64,000 nucleotides of DNA from Pseudomonas chlororaphis subsp. piscium (GTDB lineage: Bacteria; Pseudomonadota; Gammaproteobacteria; Pseudomonadales; Pseudomonadaceae), in the NCBI RefSeq assembly GCF_003850345.1, contig NZ_CP027707.1:1054001-1118000 (forward strand), read 5' to 3'. Position numbers and translations under genes: made by a program. The notes below the pieces were generated by a model that was not told the DNA's origin, ran no database searches, and was given only the letters and a program-made list of their open reading frames with translations. Shown one piece after another: positions 33,115-42,348 of this stretch. Position 1 is the first letter of the stretch, and each line of letters begins with the position of its first letter.

Positions 33115-33598
33115 GCTGATCGCCGCCAATAAGGCTGTCTCCATCGACTATACCCTCACCAACGACGCTGGTGAGGTCATCGACAGCTCTGCCGGCGGCG
33201 CCCCGCTGGTCTACCTGCATGGCGCAGGGAACATCATTCCAGGCTTGGAAAAGGCCCTGGAAGGCAAGAACGTCGGCGACGAGCTGAGCGTTGCCGTTGA
33301 GCCGGAAGATGCCTACGGCGAATACGCCGCCGAACTGGTCAGCACCCTGAGCCGCAGCATGTTCGAAGGCGTCGACGAACTGGAAGTGGGCATGCAGTTC
33401 CACGCTTCCGCTCCGGACGGCCAGATGCAGATCGTCACCATCCGCGACCTGGACGGCGACGACGTGACCGTCGACGGCAACCACCCGCTGGCCGGCCAGC
33501 GCCTGAACTTCAAGGTCAAGGTTGTCGACATCCGTGACGCCAGCCAGGAAGAAATCGCCCATGGTCACGTCCATGGCGAAGGTGGCCATCACCACTGA
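33113..33598 (+). CDS. FKBP-type peptidyl-prolyl isomerase, SlyD-like
   Basis: A 161-residue FKBP-domain protein of the SlyD type: an FKBP core interrupted by an insert-in-flap chaperone domain (about residues 70-125), ending in a His-rich tail (HGHVHGEGGHHH) that can bind nickel or other metals. It catalyses prolyl cis-trans isomerisation and acts as a chaperone. The ATG at 33113 is chosen; the frame upstream to 33032 lacks family similarity. A terminator follows. Confidence 0.92.
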   Translation: MLIAANKAVSIDYTLTNDAGEVIDSSAGGAPLVYLHGAGNIIPGLEKALEGKNVGDELSVAVEPEDAYGEYAAELVSTLSRSMFEGVDELEVGMQFHASAPDGQMQIVTIRDLDGDDVTVDGNHPLAGQRLNFKVKVVDIRDASQEEIAHGHVHGEGGHHH

Positions 33599-33628
33599 TT
33601 TCTGCGCTAAGCTCAAGTCTGACTGGAG

Positions 33629-33650
33629 AGGCGCCCGAGGGCGCCTTTTT
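33629..33650 (+). terminator. Terminator after the slyD-like gene
   Basis: The stem AGGCGCC / GGCGCCT with a four-base CGAG loop is followed by five T residues. Confidence 0.88.
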
Positions 33651-33733
33651 AGTCGGCGACTTTTCTTGCCGGGCAACAGGCGGTACTGTCGAGTGGCTGT
33701 TTTCTGGAAGAACACGGGAATTTGGAGTTCGTC

Positions 33734-34216
33734 ATGAGTGCTTTTCACGACCTTAAATTGAAAGCCCTGGATGGTCAGGAGCTACCGCTCGCGCCTTTCA
33801 AGGGGCACGTCGTGCTGGTGGTCAACGTCGCCTCCAAGTGTGGTCTGACACCACAATACGCGGCGCTGGAGAACCTCTACCAGCAATACAAGGGCCAGGG
33901 GTTCAGCGTGCTGGGCCTGCCGTGCAATCAGTTCGCCGGGCAGGAGCCGGGTTCCGAGCAGGAGATCCAGGAGTTCTGCAGCCTCAACTACGGGGTGACC
34001 TTTCCGTTGAGCGGCAAGCTGGAAGTCAACGGTCCGGAGCGCCATCAGTTGTACCGTCTGCTGGCGGGCGAAGGGGCGGAATTTCCGGGCGATATCACCT
34101 GGAACTTCGAGAAGTTCCTGCTGGGCAAGGACGGCCGCGTCCTGGCGCGTTTCTCCCCGCGCACCGCACCCGATGATCCGACCGTGGTCCAGGCCATCGA
34201 AAAAGCCTTGAGCTGA
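33734..34216 (+). CDS. Glutathione/thioredoxin peroxidase family protein
   Basis: A 160-residue GPx-fold peroxidase. The catalytic tetrad is visible: C36 (SKCGLT), Q70 (NQFAGQEPG), and W123-N124 (WNFEKF). Bacterial members with Cys in place of selenocysteine usually use thioredoxin. The ATG at 33734 has a GGAG at 33724-33727; a TTG at 33722 is less likely. It probably reduces peroxides in the cytoplasm, similar to E. coli BtuE. Confidence 0.93.
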   Translation: MSAFHDLKLKALDGQELPLAPFKGHVVLVVNVASKCGLTPQYAALENLYQQYKGQGFSVLGLPCNQFAGQEPGSEQEIQEFCSLNYGVTFPLSGKLEVNGPERHQLYRLLAGEGAEFPGDITWNFEKFLLGKDGRVLARFSPRTAPDDPTVVQAIEKALS

Positions 34217-34423
34217 ATCTGCACGCCGGGCCCCGCTGCCCGGCCAGTTTTACCGCGCGTTCGCGCACCTCTCGCTTCTCTGCGCTTTGGCACCTTAATC
34301 ACCCTGATCAATAGTGCTGGGCGTTGCCTGGGGCTCGGAATATTATCGCCATCATAAGGCCGTCGGCGCACCCGCTCGACCTGCCGCTTCCCGCGATTCA
34401 GACCCTCAGCCCTGGAGTACAGC

Positions 34424-35527
34424 ATGCCCGTTCAAGCCTTGTTCAAACCCTTTCAGCTGGGTGCCCTGGAGCTGTCGACCCGTGTGGTGATGGCGCCGAT
34501 GACTCGGTCGTTTTCCCCGGGTGGCGTGCCGAACTCGAAAGTCATCGAGTACTACCGTCGTCGCGCCGCGGCCGGGGTCGGCCTGATCATCACCGAAGGC
34601 ACCACGGTCGGGCACAAGGCCTCCAACGGTTATCCGAACGTGCCGCGCTTCTATGGCGAAGCGGCCCTGGCCGGCTGGAAGAAGGTGGTGGACGCGGTGC
34701 ACGCCGAAGGCGGCAAGATCGTTCCGCAGCTGTGGCATGTGGGCAACGTGCGCCGCCTGGGCACCGAGCCGGATGCCAGCGTGCCGGGTTACGGCCCGTC
34801 GGAAAAACTCAAGGACGGCCAGGTGGTGGTCCATGGCATGACCCAGGACGACATCCGCGAAGTGATCGCCGCCTTCGCCCAGGCCGCCAAGGATGCCCAG
34901 AGCATCGGCATGGACGGCGTGGAGATCCACGGCGCCCACGGCTACCTGGTCGACCAGTTCTTCTGGGAGGGCAGTAACCAGCGCACCGACGAGTACGGCG
35001 GTGACCTGGCCCAGCGTTCGCGATTTGCCATCGAGCTGATCCAGGCTGTACGCGCCGCGGTGGGGCCTGGCTTCCCGATCATCTTCCGCTTCTCGCAATG
35101 GAAGCAGCAGGACTACAGCGCCCGCCTGGTACAAACCCCCGAGGCCCTGGGCGAGTTCCTCAAACCGCTGGCAGACGCCGGTGTGGATATCTTCCACTGT
35201 TCCACCCGGCGTTTCTGGGAGCCGGAGTTCGAGGGCTCCGAGCTGAACCTGGCCGGCTGGACCCGCCAGCTCACCGGCAAGCCGACCATCACCGTGGGCA
35301 GCGTCGGCCTCGACGGCGAGTTCCTGCAGTTCATGGTCAACACCGACAAGGTGGCGCAGCCGGCGAGCCTGGAAAAGCTCCTGGAGCGCTTGAACAACGA
35401 TGAGTTCGACCTGGTGGCCGTAGGGCGCGCATTGTTGGTGGACCCGGACTGGGCGCAGAAGGTGCGTGACGGCCGCGAGCAGGACATCCTGCCGTTCAGC
35501 CGTGAGGCGTTGATGACGCTAGTTTAA
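34424..35527 (+). CDS. NADH:flavin oxidoreductase, Old Yellow Enzyme family
   Basis: A 367-residue TIM-barrel flavoprotein. FMN- and substrate-contact motifs are visible: MAPMTRSFSP near the N-terminus, PQLWHVGN, and EIHGAHGYLVDQF. OYE-family members reduce alpha,beta-unsaturated carbonyls, nitrate esters or morphinones with NAD(P)H; the physiological substrate here is unknown. It stands alone, with 207 bases before it and a REP pair after it. Confidence 0.92.
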   Translation: MPVQALFKPFQLGALELSTRVVMAPMTRSFSPGGVPNSKVIEYYRRRAAAGVGLIITEGTTVGHKASNGYPNVPRFYGEAALAGWKKVVDAVHAEGGKIVPQLWHVGNVRRLGTEPDASVPGYGPSEKLKDGQVVVHGMTQDDIREVIAAFAQAAKDAQSIGMDGVEIHGAHGYLVDQFFWEGSNQRTDEYGGDLAQRSRFAIELIQAVRAAVGPGFPIIFRFSQWKQQDYSARLVQTPEALGEFLKPLADAGVDIFHCSTRRFWEPEFEGSELNLAGWTRQLTGKPTITVGSVGLDGEFLQFMVNTDKVAQPASLEKLLERLNNDEFDLVAVGRALLVDPDWAQKVRDGREQDILPFSREALMTLV

Positions 35528-35546
35528 GCTCAGACTCTGGAATGCT

Positions 35547-35609
35547 ATCGCGGGCAAGCCTCGCTCCTACAGGATCACCGTCCGTGTAGGAGCGAGGCTT
35601 GCCCGCGAT
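35547..35609. repeat. REP pair after the OYE gene
   Basis: An inverted pair of the ATCGCGGGCAAGCCTCGCTC unit (35547-35571 and 35585-35609) with only about 13 bases between the arms. The arms are nearly identical to those at 29646-29716. It sits in the convergent gap before the glycosyltransferase gene. Confidence 0.88.
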
Positions 35610-35634
35610 GCTTTTGGCTCTGATGTTTTCAGCG

Positions 35635-36810
35635 CTAGGGCAACAAACGCCCTTGAGGTACCACCACTTCTTCCGTGCAGGCACCACGCAGCTGGGTTTC
35701 AAACTGCTCGATGATCGCCGCCCAGCCCTGGCGGCTGGCGTGCTGGCGGGCATTGAGGCGCACCCGACGCAGGGTCTCGGGCTCTTCCAGCAGCCAACTG
35801 GCCGCATCGCAGAACGCGCATTCGTCCCCGGGCATCGCCAGCACACCGTTGTAGCCATGGCGAATATGCTGGGCCGCCGCGGCCTGGTCGTAAGCCACCA
35901 CGGCCAGCCCCGAGGCCAGGGCCTCGAGCACCACGTTGCCGAAGGTTTCGGTCAGGCTCGGGAACAGAAACAGATCCCCCGACGCATAGTGACTGGCCAG
36001 CGCTTCGCCGCGTTGCGAGCCGCAGAACACGGCGTCCGGCAACTCCTTCTGCAGGACCGCGCGTTGCGGGCCATCGCCCACCACGATCAACTTCATGGCC
36101 TGCTGTGGATAAGTGTTCTGCAGCTGGGTGAAGCAGCGTTTGAGCAGGCCCAGGTTCTTCTCCGGCGCCAGGCGGCCGACATGAATCACCGCGATATCGT
36201 CGTTGCCCAGGCCCCAGCTTTCGCGCAGCTCGTTGAGGCGTTTGGCCGGGTGGAACAGCTGGCTGTCGACCCCGCGCGACAGCAGCGCCAGGCGCTCGAA
36301 GTTGCGTCGCTCCAGTTCCAGGCGCTGGCTGGCGCTGGGCACCAGGGTCAACTTGGAACGGTTGTGGAACCAGCGCAGGTAGTGGGTCAGCAGGCGCGTC
36401 AGCAAACCCAGGCCGTACTGGCTGGAGTACTGCTGGAAGTTGGTGTGGAAACCGCTGACCACGGAAATCCCCAGGCGCCGCGCCGCCCGCAGCGCGGACA
36501 GGCCCAGCGGGCCCTCGGTGGCGATGTACAGCACATCCGGGCGATGACGTTTCCAGCGTCGCAACAGTTTGTGCATCGACGACTGGCCCCATTGCAGCCC
36601 CGGATAACCCGGCAGCGGCCAGCCACGGCACAGCAGCAGACCTTCGTCGCTGATCCGGCTCTGATCGCTGCCCTGGCGCGGGCGAATCAGTTCCACCTGG
36701 TGTCCACGGGCGCGCAATCCATCGCACAGGCGGCCAAGGGTATTGGCCACGCCATTGATTTCCGGTGGGAAGGTTTCGGTGATCAGAGTGATATGCAGAG
36801 CTGTCGTCAT
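35635..36810 (-). CDS. Glycosyltransferase family 4/1 (GT-B fold)
   Basis: A 391-residue GT-B glycosyltransferase. The N-terminal acceptor domain begins with ITETFPPEINGVANT. The donor domain holds VGRLAPEKNL and the retaining-GT motif SLTETFGNVVLEALA, with its ExxxxxxxE pair. It resembles alpha-mannosyltransferase or GDP-mannose-dependent enzymes, but the substrate cannot be set from sequence. The start at 36810 is preferred because upstream frames lack similarity; GAGG lies just before it. The gene faces away from trxB and follows cysZ on the same strand. Confidence 0.88.
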   Translation of the reverse strand: MTTALHITLITETFPPEINGVANTLGRLCDGLRARGHQVELIRPRQGSDQSRISDEGLLLCRGWPLPGYPGLQWGQSSMHKLLRRWKRHRPDVLYIATEGPLGLSALRAARRLGISVVSGFHTNFQQYSSQYGLGLLTRLLTHYLRWFHNRSKLTLVPSASQRLELERRNFERLALLSRGVDSQLFHPAKRLNELRESWGLGNDDIAVIHVGRLAPEKNLGLLKRCFTQLQNTYPQQAMKLIVVGDGPQRAVLQKELPDAVFCGSQRGEALASHYASGDLFLFPSLTETFGNVVLEALASGLAVVAYDQAAAAQHIRHGYNGVLAMPGDECAFCDAASWLLEEPETLRRVRLNARQHASRQGWAAIIEQFETQLRGACTEEVVVPQGRLLP

Positions 36811-36874
36811 GGCCTCAGTGTCAGCCGAGGCCATGTCGTCATTGTGACGTTGCGATGATGGATTTGTGACCCGC

Positions 36875-37630
36875 TCAGCGTTGCTGGGCCACCAGGTTTT
36901 CCGCGCCGCGCTCACGCACCCAGAACAGCGTCGCGCCGGCCACCGCCGCCGGCATCATCAGGATGTTGACCACCGGGATCAGCAGCACCAGATAGACGAT
37001 CCCGCCAAAGCTCATGCTCTGCCAGCGCTTTTCCCGCAGCCAGGCGAGCATCTCGTTCCAACCCAGCTTGTGGTTGTCCGCCGGGTAGTCGATGTACTGG
37101 ATCGCCATCATCCACACGCCGAACAGCAGCCACAGCGGCGCGGCCACCAGGTTCACCACCGGAATGAAGGACAGGATGAACAGGCCGATGGCCCGCGGCA
37201 GGAAATAACCCAGCTTGCGCATTTCCCGGGCCAGGGTGCGCGGGATCATGGCCAGCAGTTCGGCCCAGCTGAAGGGCGGGAAGTCGTCGGTGCCGCGGAC
37301 CACCACTTCGACTTTTTCCGCGAGGAAACCGTTGAAGGGCGCGGCGATCACGTTGGCCAGCATGGTGAAGGTGAAAAACACCATCAGCAGCACCAGCACC
37401 ACGAACAGCGGCCAGAGGATGTAGCTGAGAAAGCTCAGCCAGTCCGGCAAAGAAGGCATCAGGGTGTCGACCCACAGGCTGAACTGATGGCCGGCGAAAT
37501 AGATCAATCCGACGAACAGCACCAGGTTGATGGCCAGGGGCAAAAGGACGAACAGACGCAGGCCGGGGCTGAGCACCAGCTTGAGGCCTTCGCGCAGGTA
37601 TTGCGGGCCGGACAGAACGGGGGCGGGCAT
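36875..37630 (-). CDS. cysZ: Sulfate transporter CysZ
   Basis: A 251-residue membrane protein of the CysZ/EI24 family with about four long hydrophobic segments and the conserved start [19 protein letters not shown]. CysZ imports sulfate for the CysDNC assimilation route, whose genes are at 26746-29574. It is 64 bases upstream of the glycosyltransferase on the same strand. Confidence 0.92.
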   Translation of the reverse strand: MPAPVLSGPQYLREGLKLVLSPGLRLFVLLPLAINLVLFVGLIYFAGHQFSLWVDTLMPSLPDWLSFLSYILWPLFVVLVLLMVFFTFTMLANVIAAPFNGFLAEKVEVVVRGTDDFPPFSWAELLAMIPRTLAREMRKLGYFLPRAIGLFILSFIPVVNLVAAPLWLLFGVWMMAIQYIDYPADNHKLGWNEMLAWLREKRWQSMSFGGIVYLVLLIPVVNILMMPAAVAGATLFWVRERGAENLVAQQR

Positions 37631-37833
37631 AGGGAGCTCCGTGCAAGGGGGAAAACGCGCCGACCTTACCGGCTTTGCCCCACCGGCGAAAGCACGGTCG
37701 TTAGGTCGACATCAACTGTAACAAAGGCGCCGGTAAATACACCGATACCGGATAGAGACCTCCTATGAGCTGGATTGTTAAACCGTATTTCCTTAATCTT
37801 CGCCCCCTCTATACGCTGCACCCATTATTTTTC

Positions 37834-37882
37834 GGACGGGCGAACCTGAAGCCTTCCCCAAGTGCTTTCGCCGTCCTTTTTT
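37834..37882 (+). terminator. Terminator-like hairpin upstream of trxB
   Basis: GGACGGGCGAA pairs with TTCGCCGTCC (one bulged G) around a loop of about 20 bases, followed by six T residues. No plus-strand gene ends here: cysZ reads the other way. It may end a short leader or small RNA starting near a TATACG element at about 37810. The rest of the 313-base cysZ-trxB gap shows no other motif. Confidence 0.55.
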
Positions 37883-37940
37883 ATTCCAGCCGGCAATCCG
37901 GCGTTCCGCGCCAGTGATCCGGGCCGGTCGATAGGAGTGA

Positions 37941-38900
<960 letters not shown>

Positions 38901-38919
38901 TTCTCAGACCCTTGAAATG

Positions 38920-38947
38920 AAAAAACCGGCTCAGGCCGGTTTTTTTG
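38920..38947 (+). terminator. Terminator after trxB
   Basis: An AACCGGC/GCCGGTT stem is flanked by A and T runs, so it may work in both directions. Confidence 0.9.
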
Positions 38948-38960
38948 TATCTGCTTCTTC

Positions 38961-39064
38961 TGTAGGAGCGAGCGGGCGGCGATCCGACTTGCCCGCGATC
39001 CAGACAACGCGGTGCTTCAGATAGCCCTCAGTGTCTCCCTTCGCGGGCAAGCCTCGCTCCTACA
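38961..39064. repeat. REP pair between trxB and the HopJ-like gene
   Basis: A degenerate forward copy, TGTAGGAGCGAGCGGGCGGC then GACTTGCCCGCGAT (38961-38999), is followed by an inverted canonical copy TCGCGGGCAAGCCTCGCTCC (39041-39060, then TACA). About 40 bases separate the arms. The forward copy is a variant with a longer centre, shared with the one at 41465. Confidence 0.8.
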
Positions 39065-39068
39065 GAGG

Positions 39069-39407
39069 TCAGCGGCGTTTGAGTGGCTGCTGCGCAAACT
39101 TCACACCCGCCAGGCCATGGGCGATCAGCGCTCGGATATTGCCGTGGTCGCTGCCTTCAGGGGTGGCCAGCACCGAGCGGTAATGCTCGCCGAACGCCAA
39201 CAGCGCTTCTTCGTCACTCAAGCCTTCCAGCAGGGCCAGGCCCAGGGTCTTGCACGAACCTTCGTTCTGCCCGGCGGCATTTTCCACGCCGCCGTTGTTG
39301 AAGGCCTGTGGCTGGTAGTCGTAGCCGGCGGCGATAAAGGCCAGGGTGTCGGCGAAGGCGTGCTCGCCGCTCTTGAGGCTGGCGCGCAGGGGGTTCAGGT
39401 CAGTCAT
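39069..39407 (-). CDS. HopJ family protein
   Basis: A 112-residue protein matching the HopJ type III effector family by its FNNGGVENAAGQNEGSC region and the LLEGLSDEEALLAFGEHYR segment. HopJ homologues are found in many bacteria without a matching secretion system, and no such genes are here, so an effector role is doubtful. The ATG at 39407 is inside the end of the DUF1244 gene (eight-base overlap), showing a coupled pair. The longer frame to 39515 is rejected. Confidence 0.85.
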   Translation of the reverse strand: MTDLNPLRASLKSGEHAFADTLAFIAAGYDYQPQAFNNGGVENAAGQNEGSCKTLGLALLEGLSDEEALLAFGEHYRSVLATPEGSDHGNIRALIAHGLAGVKFAQQPLKRR

Positions 39408-39696
39408 GGGGTTTTCCTTTGGCGAACGCCGCTTGCTGCTCGGCGCTGGCTTCTTTCTGGTAGAGATTCTTCCACTCGGCGTAGGGCATGCCATACACCA
39501 CTTCACGGGCGTCATCGAGGCTGACCTCGATCTGGCGCTCGTCGGCCTCGGCCTTGTACCACTTGGACAGGCAGTTGCGGCAGAAGCCGGCGAGGTTCAT
39601 CAGGTCGATGTTCTGCACGTCCTTGCGGCTGTCCAGGTGCGCGACCAGGCGGCGGAAGGCGGCGGCTTCGAGTTCCAGGCGTTGTTGCTCGGTCAT
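39400..39696 (-). CDS. DUF1244 domain protein
   Basis: A 98-residue DUF1244 protein. The core is NLAGFCRNCLSKWY followed by VVYGMPYAEWK. The CRNC pair of cysteines is conserved in the family. The function is unknown. It overlaps the HopJ-like gene by eight bases; no other neighbour is on the same strand within 37 bases except folX downstream of the next gap. Confidence 0.88.
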   Translation of the reverse strand: MTEQQRLELEAAAFRRLVAHLDSRKDVQNIDLMNLAGFCRNCLSKWYKAEADERQIEVSLDDAREVVYGMPYAEWKNLYQKEASAEQQAAFAKGKPHD

Positions 39697-39733
39697 GTTC
39701 GGCTCTGTGCAATCAAATGTGGCGCGGATGATA

Positions 39734-40105
39734 TCAGCGGCTGGCCGCGAGGGTGATCGACACCGACTCGGCGAAACGCAGGGCGTGGGGTTTGTCGACT
39801 TCGACCTCGGCGTACAGCACCGATTCGTTGGCCATGATCAGATCGAGGATTTCCTGGGTCAGGCGCTCGAGCAGGGCAAAGCGGTTGCCCTCCACGTGGG
39901 CGATGATCGCCTTGGTGATGGTGCGGTAGTTCAGCGCATGGTCGATGTCATTGTCGCGCACGGCTTCTTGCGCGGCATACAGGATGGTCAGGTTGATCAG
40001 CACATCCTGCTTGTTGAGGATCTCGTCCTCGTTGATTCCGATGAAGGTCCGCAGGCACAGGTCCTTGACCCGGATGCGAGCCATTCCTGGCTGAAGTTGT
40101 GGCAT
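39734..40105 (-). CDS. folX: Dihydroneopterin triphosphate 2'-epimerase FolX
   Basis: A 123-residue FolB/FolX-fold enzyme beginning [16 protein letters not shown]. It converts dihydroneopterin triphosphate to dihydromonapterin triphosphate. FolX is preferred over FolB because it is linked to folE and folM, the set that makes tetrahydromonapterin, the cofactor of phenylalanine hydroxylase in pseudomonads. It follows folE by two bases; the longer frame to 40447 runs through folE and is rejected. Confidence 0.9.
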   Translation of the reverse strand: MPQLQPGMARIRVKDLCLRTFIGINEDEILNKQDVLINLTILYAAQEAVRDNDIDHALNYRTITKAIIAHVEGNRFALLERLTQEILDLIMANESVLYAEVEVDKPHALRFAESVSITLAASR

Positions 40106-40107
40106 TG

Positions 40108-40668
40108 CTACTTGCTCCGTCCGATCAATTGCAGGAATTCCTGGCGTGTGGTGCTCGACTCGCGAAAGGCGCCGAGCATCACCGAGGTGTGCATGGTCGA
40201 ATTCTGCTTCTCGACGCCGCGCATCATCATGCACATGTGCTGGGCTTCGACGACCACCGCGACCCCGGCGGCCTGGGTCACCCGCTGCACCGCGTCGGCG
40301 ATTTCCCGGGTGAGGTTTTCCTGGATCTGCAGGCGGCGGGCGAACATGTCGACGATCCGGGCGATCTTCGACAGGCCCAGCACCTTGCCGGTGGGAATAT
40401 AAGCCACATGGGCCTTGCCGATGAAGGGCAGCAGGTGATGTTCGCACAGGGAATAGAGTTCGATGTCGGCGACTATGACCATTTCATCGTTGTCGGAGGC
40501 GAACAGCGCGCCATTGACCACCTCGTCCACCGACTGGCTGTAGCCATGACACAGGTACCGCATGGCCTTGGCCGCGCGTTGCGGGGTGTCGAGCAGGCCT
40601 TCGCGCTCGGGGTCTTCGCCGAGATCCTTGAGGATCTCGCGGTAATGCTGGGGCAGGGAAAGCGTCAT
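40108..40668 (-). CDS. folE: GTP cyclohydrolase I
   Basis: A 186-residue zinc enzyme that converts GTP to dihydroneopterin triphosphate. Zinc ligands are in SLCEHHLLP and in the C-terminal [10 protein letters not shown] motif. Pseudomonads often have a second GTP cyclohydrolase for folate; this copy, between folM and folX, probably feeds monapterin synthesis. In P. putida a folE gene is reported among light-induced genes, which is relevant given the LOV/PplR genes 2 to 4 kb away. Confidence 0.95.
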   Translation of the reverse strand: MTLSLPQHYREILKDLGEDPEREGLLDTPQRAAKAMRYLCHGYSQSVDEVVNGALFASDNDEMVIVADIELYSLCEHHLLPFIGKAHVAYIPTGKVLGLSKIARIVDMFARRLQIQENLTREIADAVQRVTQAAGVAVVVEAQHMCMMMRGVEKQNSTMHTSVMLGAFRESSTTRQEFLQLIGRSK

Positions 40669-40689
40669 GTAACGTCCTCGCGGGAAGCC

Positions 40690-41400
40690 TTACTTGAGGT
40701 GCCGCCCGCCGTTGACGGTCAGGGTAGTGCCGGTGACATAAGGGTTGTCGAGCAGATAACGCAGGCTCTGGTAGACCACCTCGCAACCGGGCTCGATGCC
40801 CAGGGCGGACTTGGCCAGGGCCTTGGCGCGGTAGGCCGCGTCGTCGTCGGAATTGAACATTAACAGAGCCGGGGCGATGCCGTTGACCTTGATCGTCGGG
40901 GCATATTTCGCCGCGAAGGACAGGGTCAGGCTGTCGAGGCCGGCCTTGGTGGCGCAATAGGCGATGTGCTTGCTGCTGCCGCGGCGGGTGACGTCGTCGC
41001 CGATGTGCACGATGTCGGCGGGGCTGGAGTGTCGCAGCAGGTCGGCGCAATGCAGGTTGATCAGGTAGGGCGCGAGCATGTGCACGCTGAACATGTCGGC
41101 GAAGGCCGCGCTTTCCTGGCCGGGGGTTTCTTCCAGCCATTGCGAGGCGTTGTGCACGATCGCCCGCAGGCTGTCGGTGTGCTCGTGCAATTGGCTGATG
41201 AAGGCCTGGATCCCGGCTTCGCTGGAGAAGTCGGCGAACAGGGCAATCGCGCCACGCTCGCGCAAGGCCTGCACGCCCGGGCGCTCTGTGCGGTAGCTGA
41301 TGATCACCCGGTGACCCTCTTCCAGCAGGCGCAACGCGCAATGCAGGCCGACACGCTGGCCGGCGCCGGTGATCAGGATCGGGGCAGGGGAAGTAGTCAT
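40690..41400 (-). CDS. folM: Dihydromonapterin reductase FolM
   Basis: A 236-residue short-chain dehydrogenase. The NADPH-binding motif is TGAGQRVG near the start, HNAS follows, and the catalytic YCATKAG region holds the Tyr and Lys. FolM reduces dihydromonapterin to tetrahydromonapterin. The ATG at 41400 (MTTSPAP) is taken; nine extra residues are possible upstream. It is 21 bases before folE and is the first gene of folM-folE-folX. Confidence 0.92.
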   Translation of the reverse strand: MTTSPAPILITGAGQRVGLHCALRLLEEGHRVIISYRTERPGVQALRERGAIALFADFSSEAGIQAFISQLHEHTDSLRAIVHNASQWLEETPGQESAAFADMFSVHMLAPYLINLHCADLLRHSSPADIVHIGDDVTRRGSSKHIAYCATKAGLDSLTLSFAAKYAPTIKVNGIAPALLMFNSDDDAAYRAKALAKSALGIEPGCEVVYQSLRYLLDNPYVTGTTLTVNGGRHLK

Positions 41401-41464
41401 GAACGGCTCGCGTCGCAGGTAGAGCAAAACTATACCAGCGCCGGGCCGGGTTCGCCCAAGCCGT

Positions 41465-41567
41465 TGTAGGAGCGAGCGGGCGGCGATTCGACTTGCCCGC
41501 GACGATGGTTCCGCGGCCTGTCTGGCAGACCGCGTTATCCTTCGTCGCCGGCGAGCCGGCTCCTACA
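41465..41567. repeat. REP pair before folM, overlapping the stop of the ABM-domain gene
   Basis: A forward variant unit, TGTAGGAGCGAGCGGGCGGC with GACTTGCCCGCGA, and an inverted diverged copy, TCGCCGGCGAGCCGGCTCCT ending TACA at 41567, lie about 37 bases apart. The last five bases coincide with the stop-codon end of the gene at 41563-42135, so the element forms the 3' boundary of that gene. Confidence 0.8.
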
Positions 41568-42135
41568 GGTGGCTCTGTGGGGACGGCGCTGTCGGCAGTG
41601 GACGGGCCGGCGTGCTGTTCAACCAGCCGGACAACAGGTGGGTGGACAGCGGAATGAACCAGTAGACCATCAGCGGCGTCAGGGCCAGGGTGCTGACGAG
41701 CACGCGCGGCACCAGGCTGAGTTCGCCCAGCAGCGGGTTGAGGATGAAGTTGAAGATCAGCGACACCGGGAAGAAGGCCAGCCAGATGGCCACCGCCTGC
41801 TTCCAGCGGGGTGGGCGCTGGCCGACCGCGCCGAACCAGCCATCGATGCCGCTGACTCGGTGTTCATGGGGATGGGCGAACAGGTCGCTGCCGCGGGCCA
41901 GCCAGGCGGTGCGCGAGGCGGAGTGTTCCCAGACGTGCAGGGTCTGCTCGTCGGCGAAGCGGAAGATGATCTGGAATTCGTCATCGTCGGGCGGCGGAGC
42001 GAGCACGCCGGAGCCGAGATAACCGGGGAAGTCGGTAGCCAATTGTTCGCCTTCGCGCAGCCAGGCGATCAGGTCCTGGTAACGGCCATCGGCGACACGC
42101 CGGGCGACCATCAGGGTGACGGGTGAGGTAGACAT
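41563..42135 (-). CDS. Antibiotic biosynthesis monooxygenase-fold protein with membrane tail
   Basis: A 190-residue protein. The first roughly 95 residues form an ABM-type ferredoxin fold (VTLMVARRVADGRYQDLIAW, IIFRFADEQTLHVWE). Two hydrophobic helices follow (about residues 115-137 and 143-165), then a Pro/Ser-rich tail. The family has no settled function. The ATG at 42135 follows a GGAG, and the longer frame is rejected. It is divergent from the MerR/PplR gene, so the regulator might control it through the shared 213-base region. Confidence 0.85.
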   Translation of the reverse strand: MSTSPVTLMVARRVADGRYQDLIAWLREGEQLATDFPGYLGSGVLAPPPDDDEFQIIFRFADEQTLHVWEHSASRTAWLARGSDLFAHPHEHRVSGIDGWFGAVGQRPPRWKQAVAIWLAFFPVSLIFNFILNPLLGELSLVPRVLVSTLALTPLMVYWFIPLSTHLLSGWLNSTPARPLPTAPSPQSHL

Positions 42136-42348
42136 TATGTATCTCCGTAAAACCAATGCGTTGCCTGGGTAAGGCAATACGCCGGACGCAGCACCGGGGT
42201 ATTGGGCTGCGTCTTGGAAGCAAGCAAGGATTATTCCTGATTGTGACAAATACACCAGAGGCAGCGGTCGCTTTGCCCTGTGTTGAGGAACTGTCACCGA
42301 TGGGGGGTAGAATGGCCGTCACTTTATCCATCGGTGTTTTCTGCCCAG

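Noticed and set aside
37765..37917. A 50-codon frame (MSWIVKPYF...) upstream of trxB
   Set aside because: The sequence before its ATG is CCTCCT, the complement of a ribosome-binding site, and the frame crosses a terminator hairpin.
39069..39407. Evidence of a type III secretion system suggested by the HopJ name
   Set aside because: No hrp/hrc genes, hrp box or other effectors are present; the name is a family label only.
42136..42348. PplR-type direct repeat T(G/A)TACA-N12-TGTA(C/T)A in the divergent region
   Set aside because: Only loose pieces such as TGTATC and TGTGACAAATACACC are present; no full match was found by eye.
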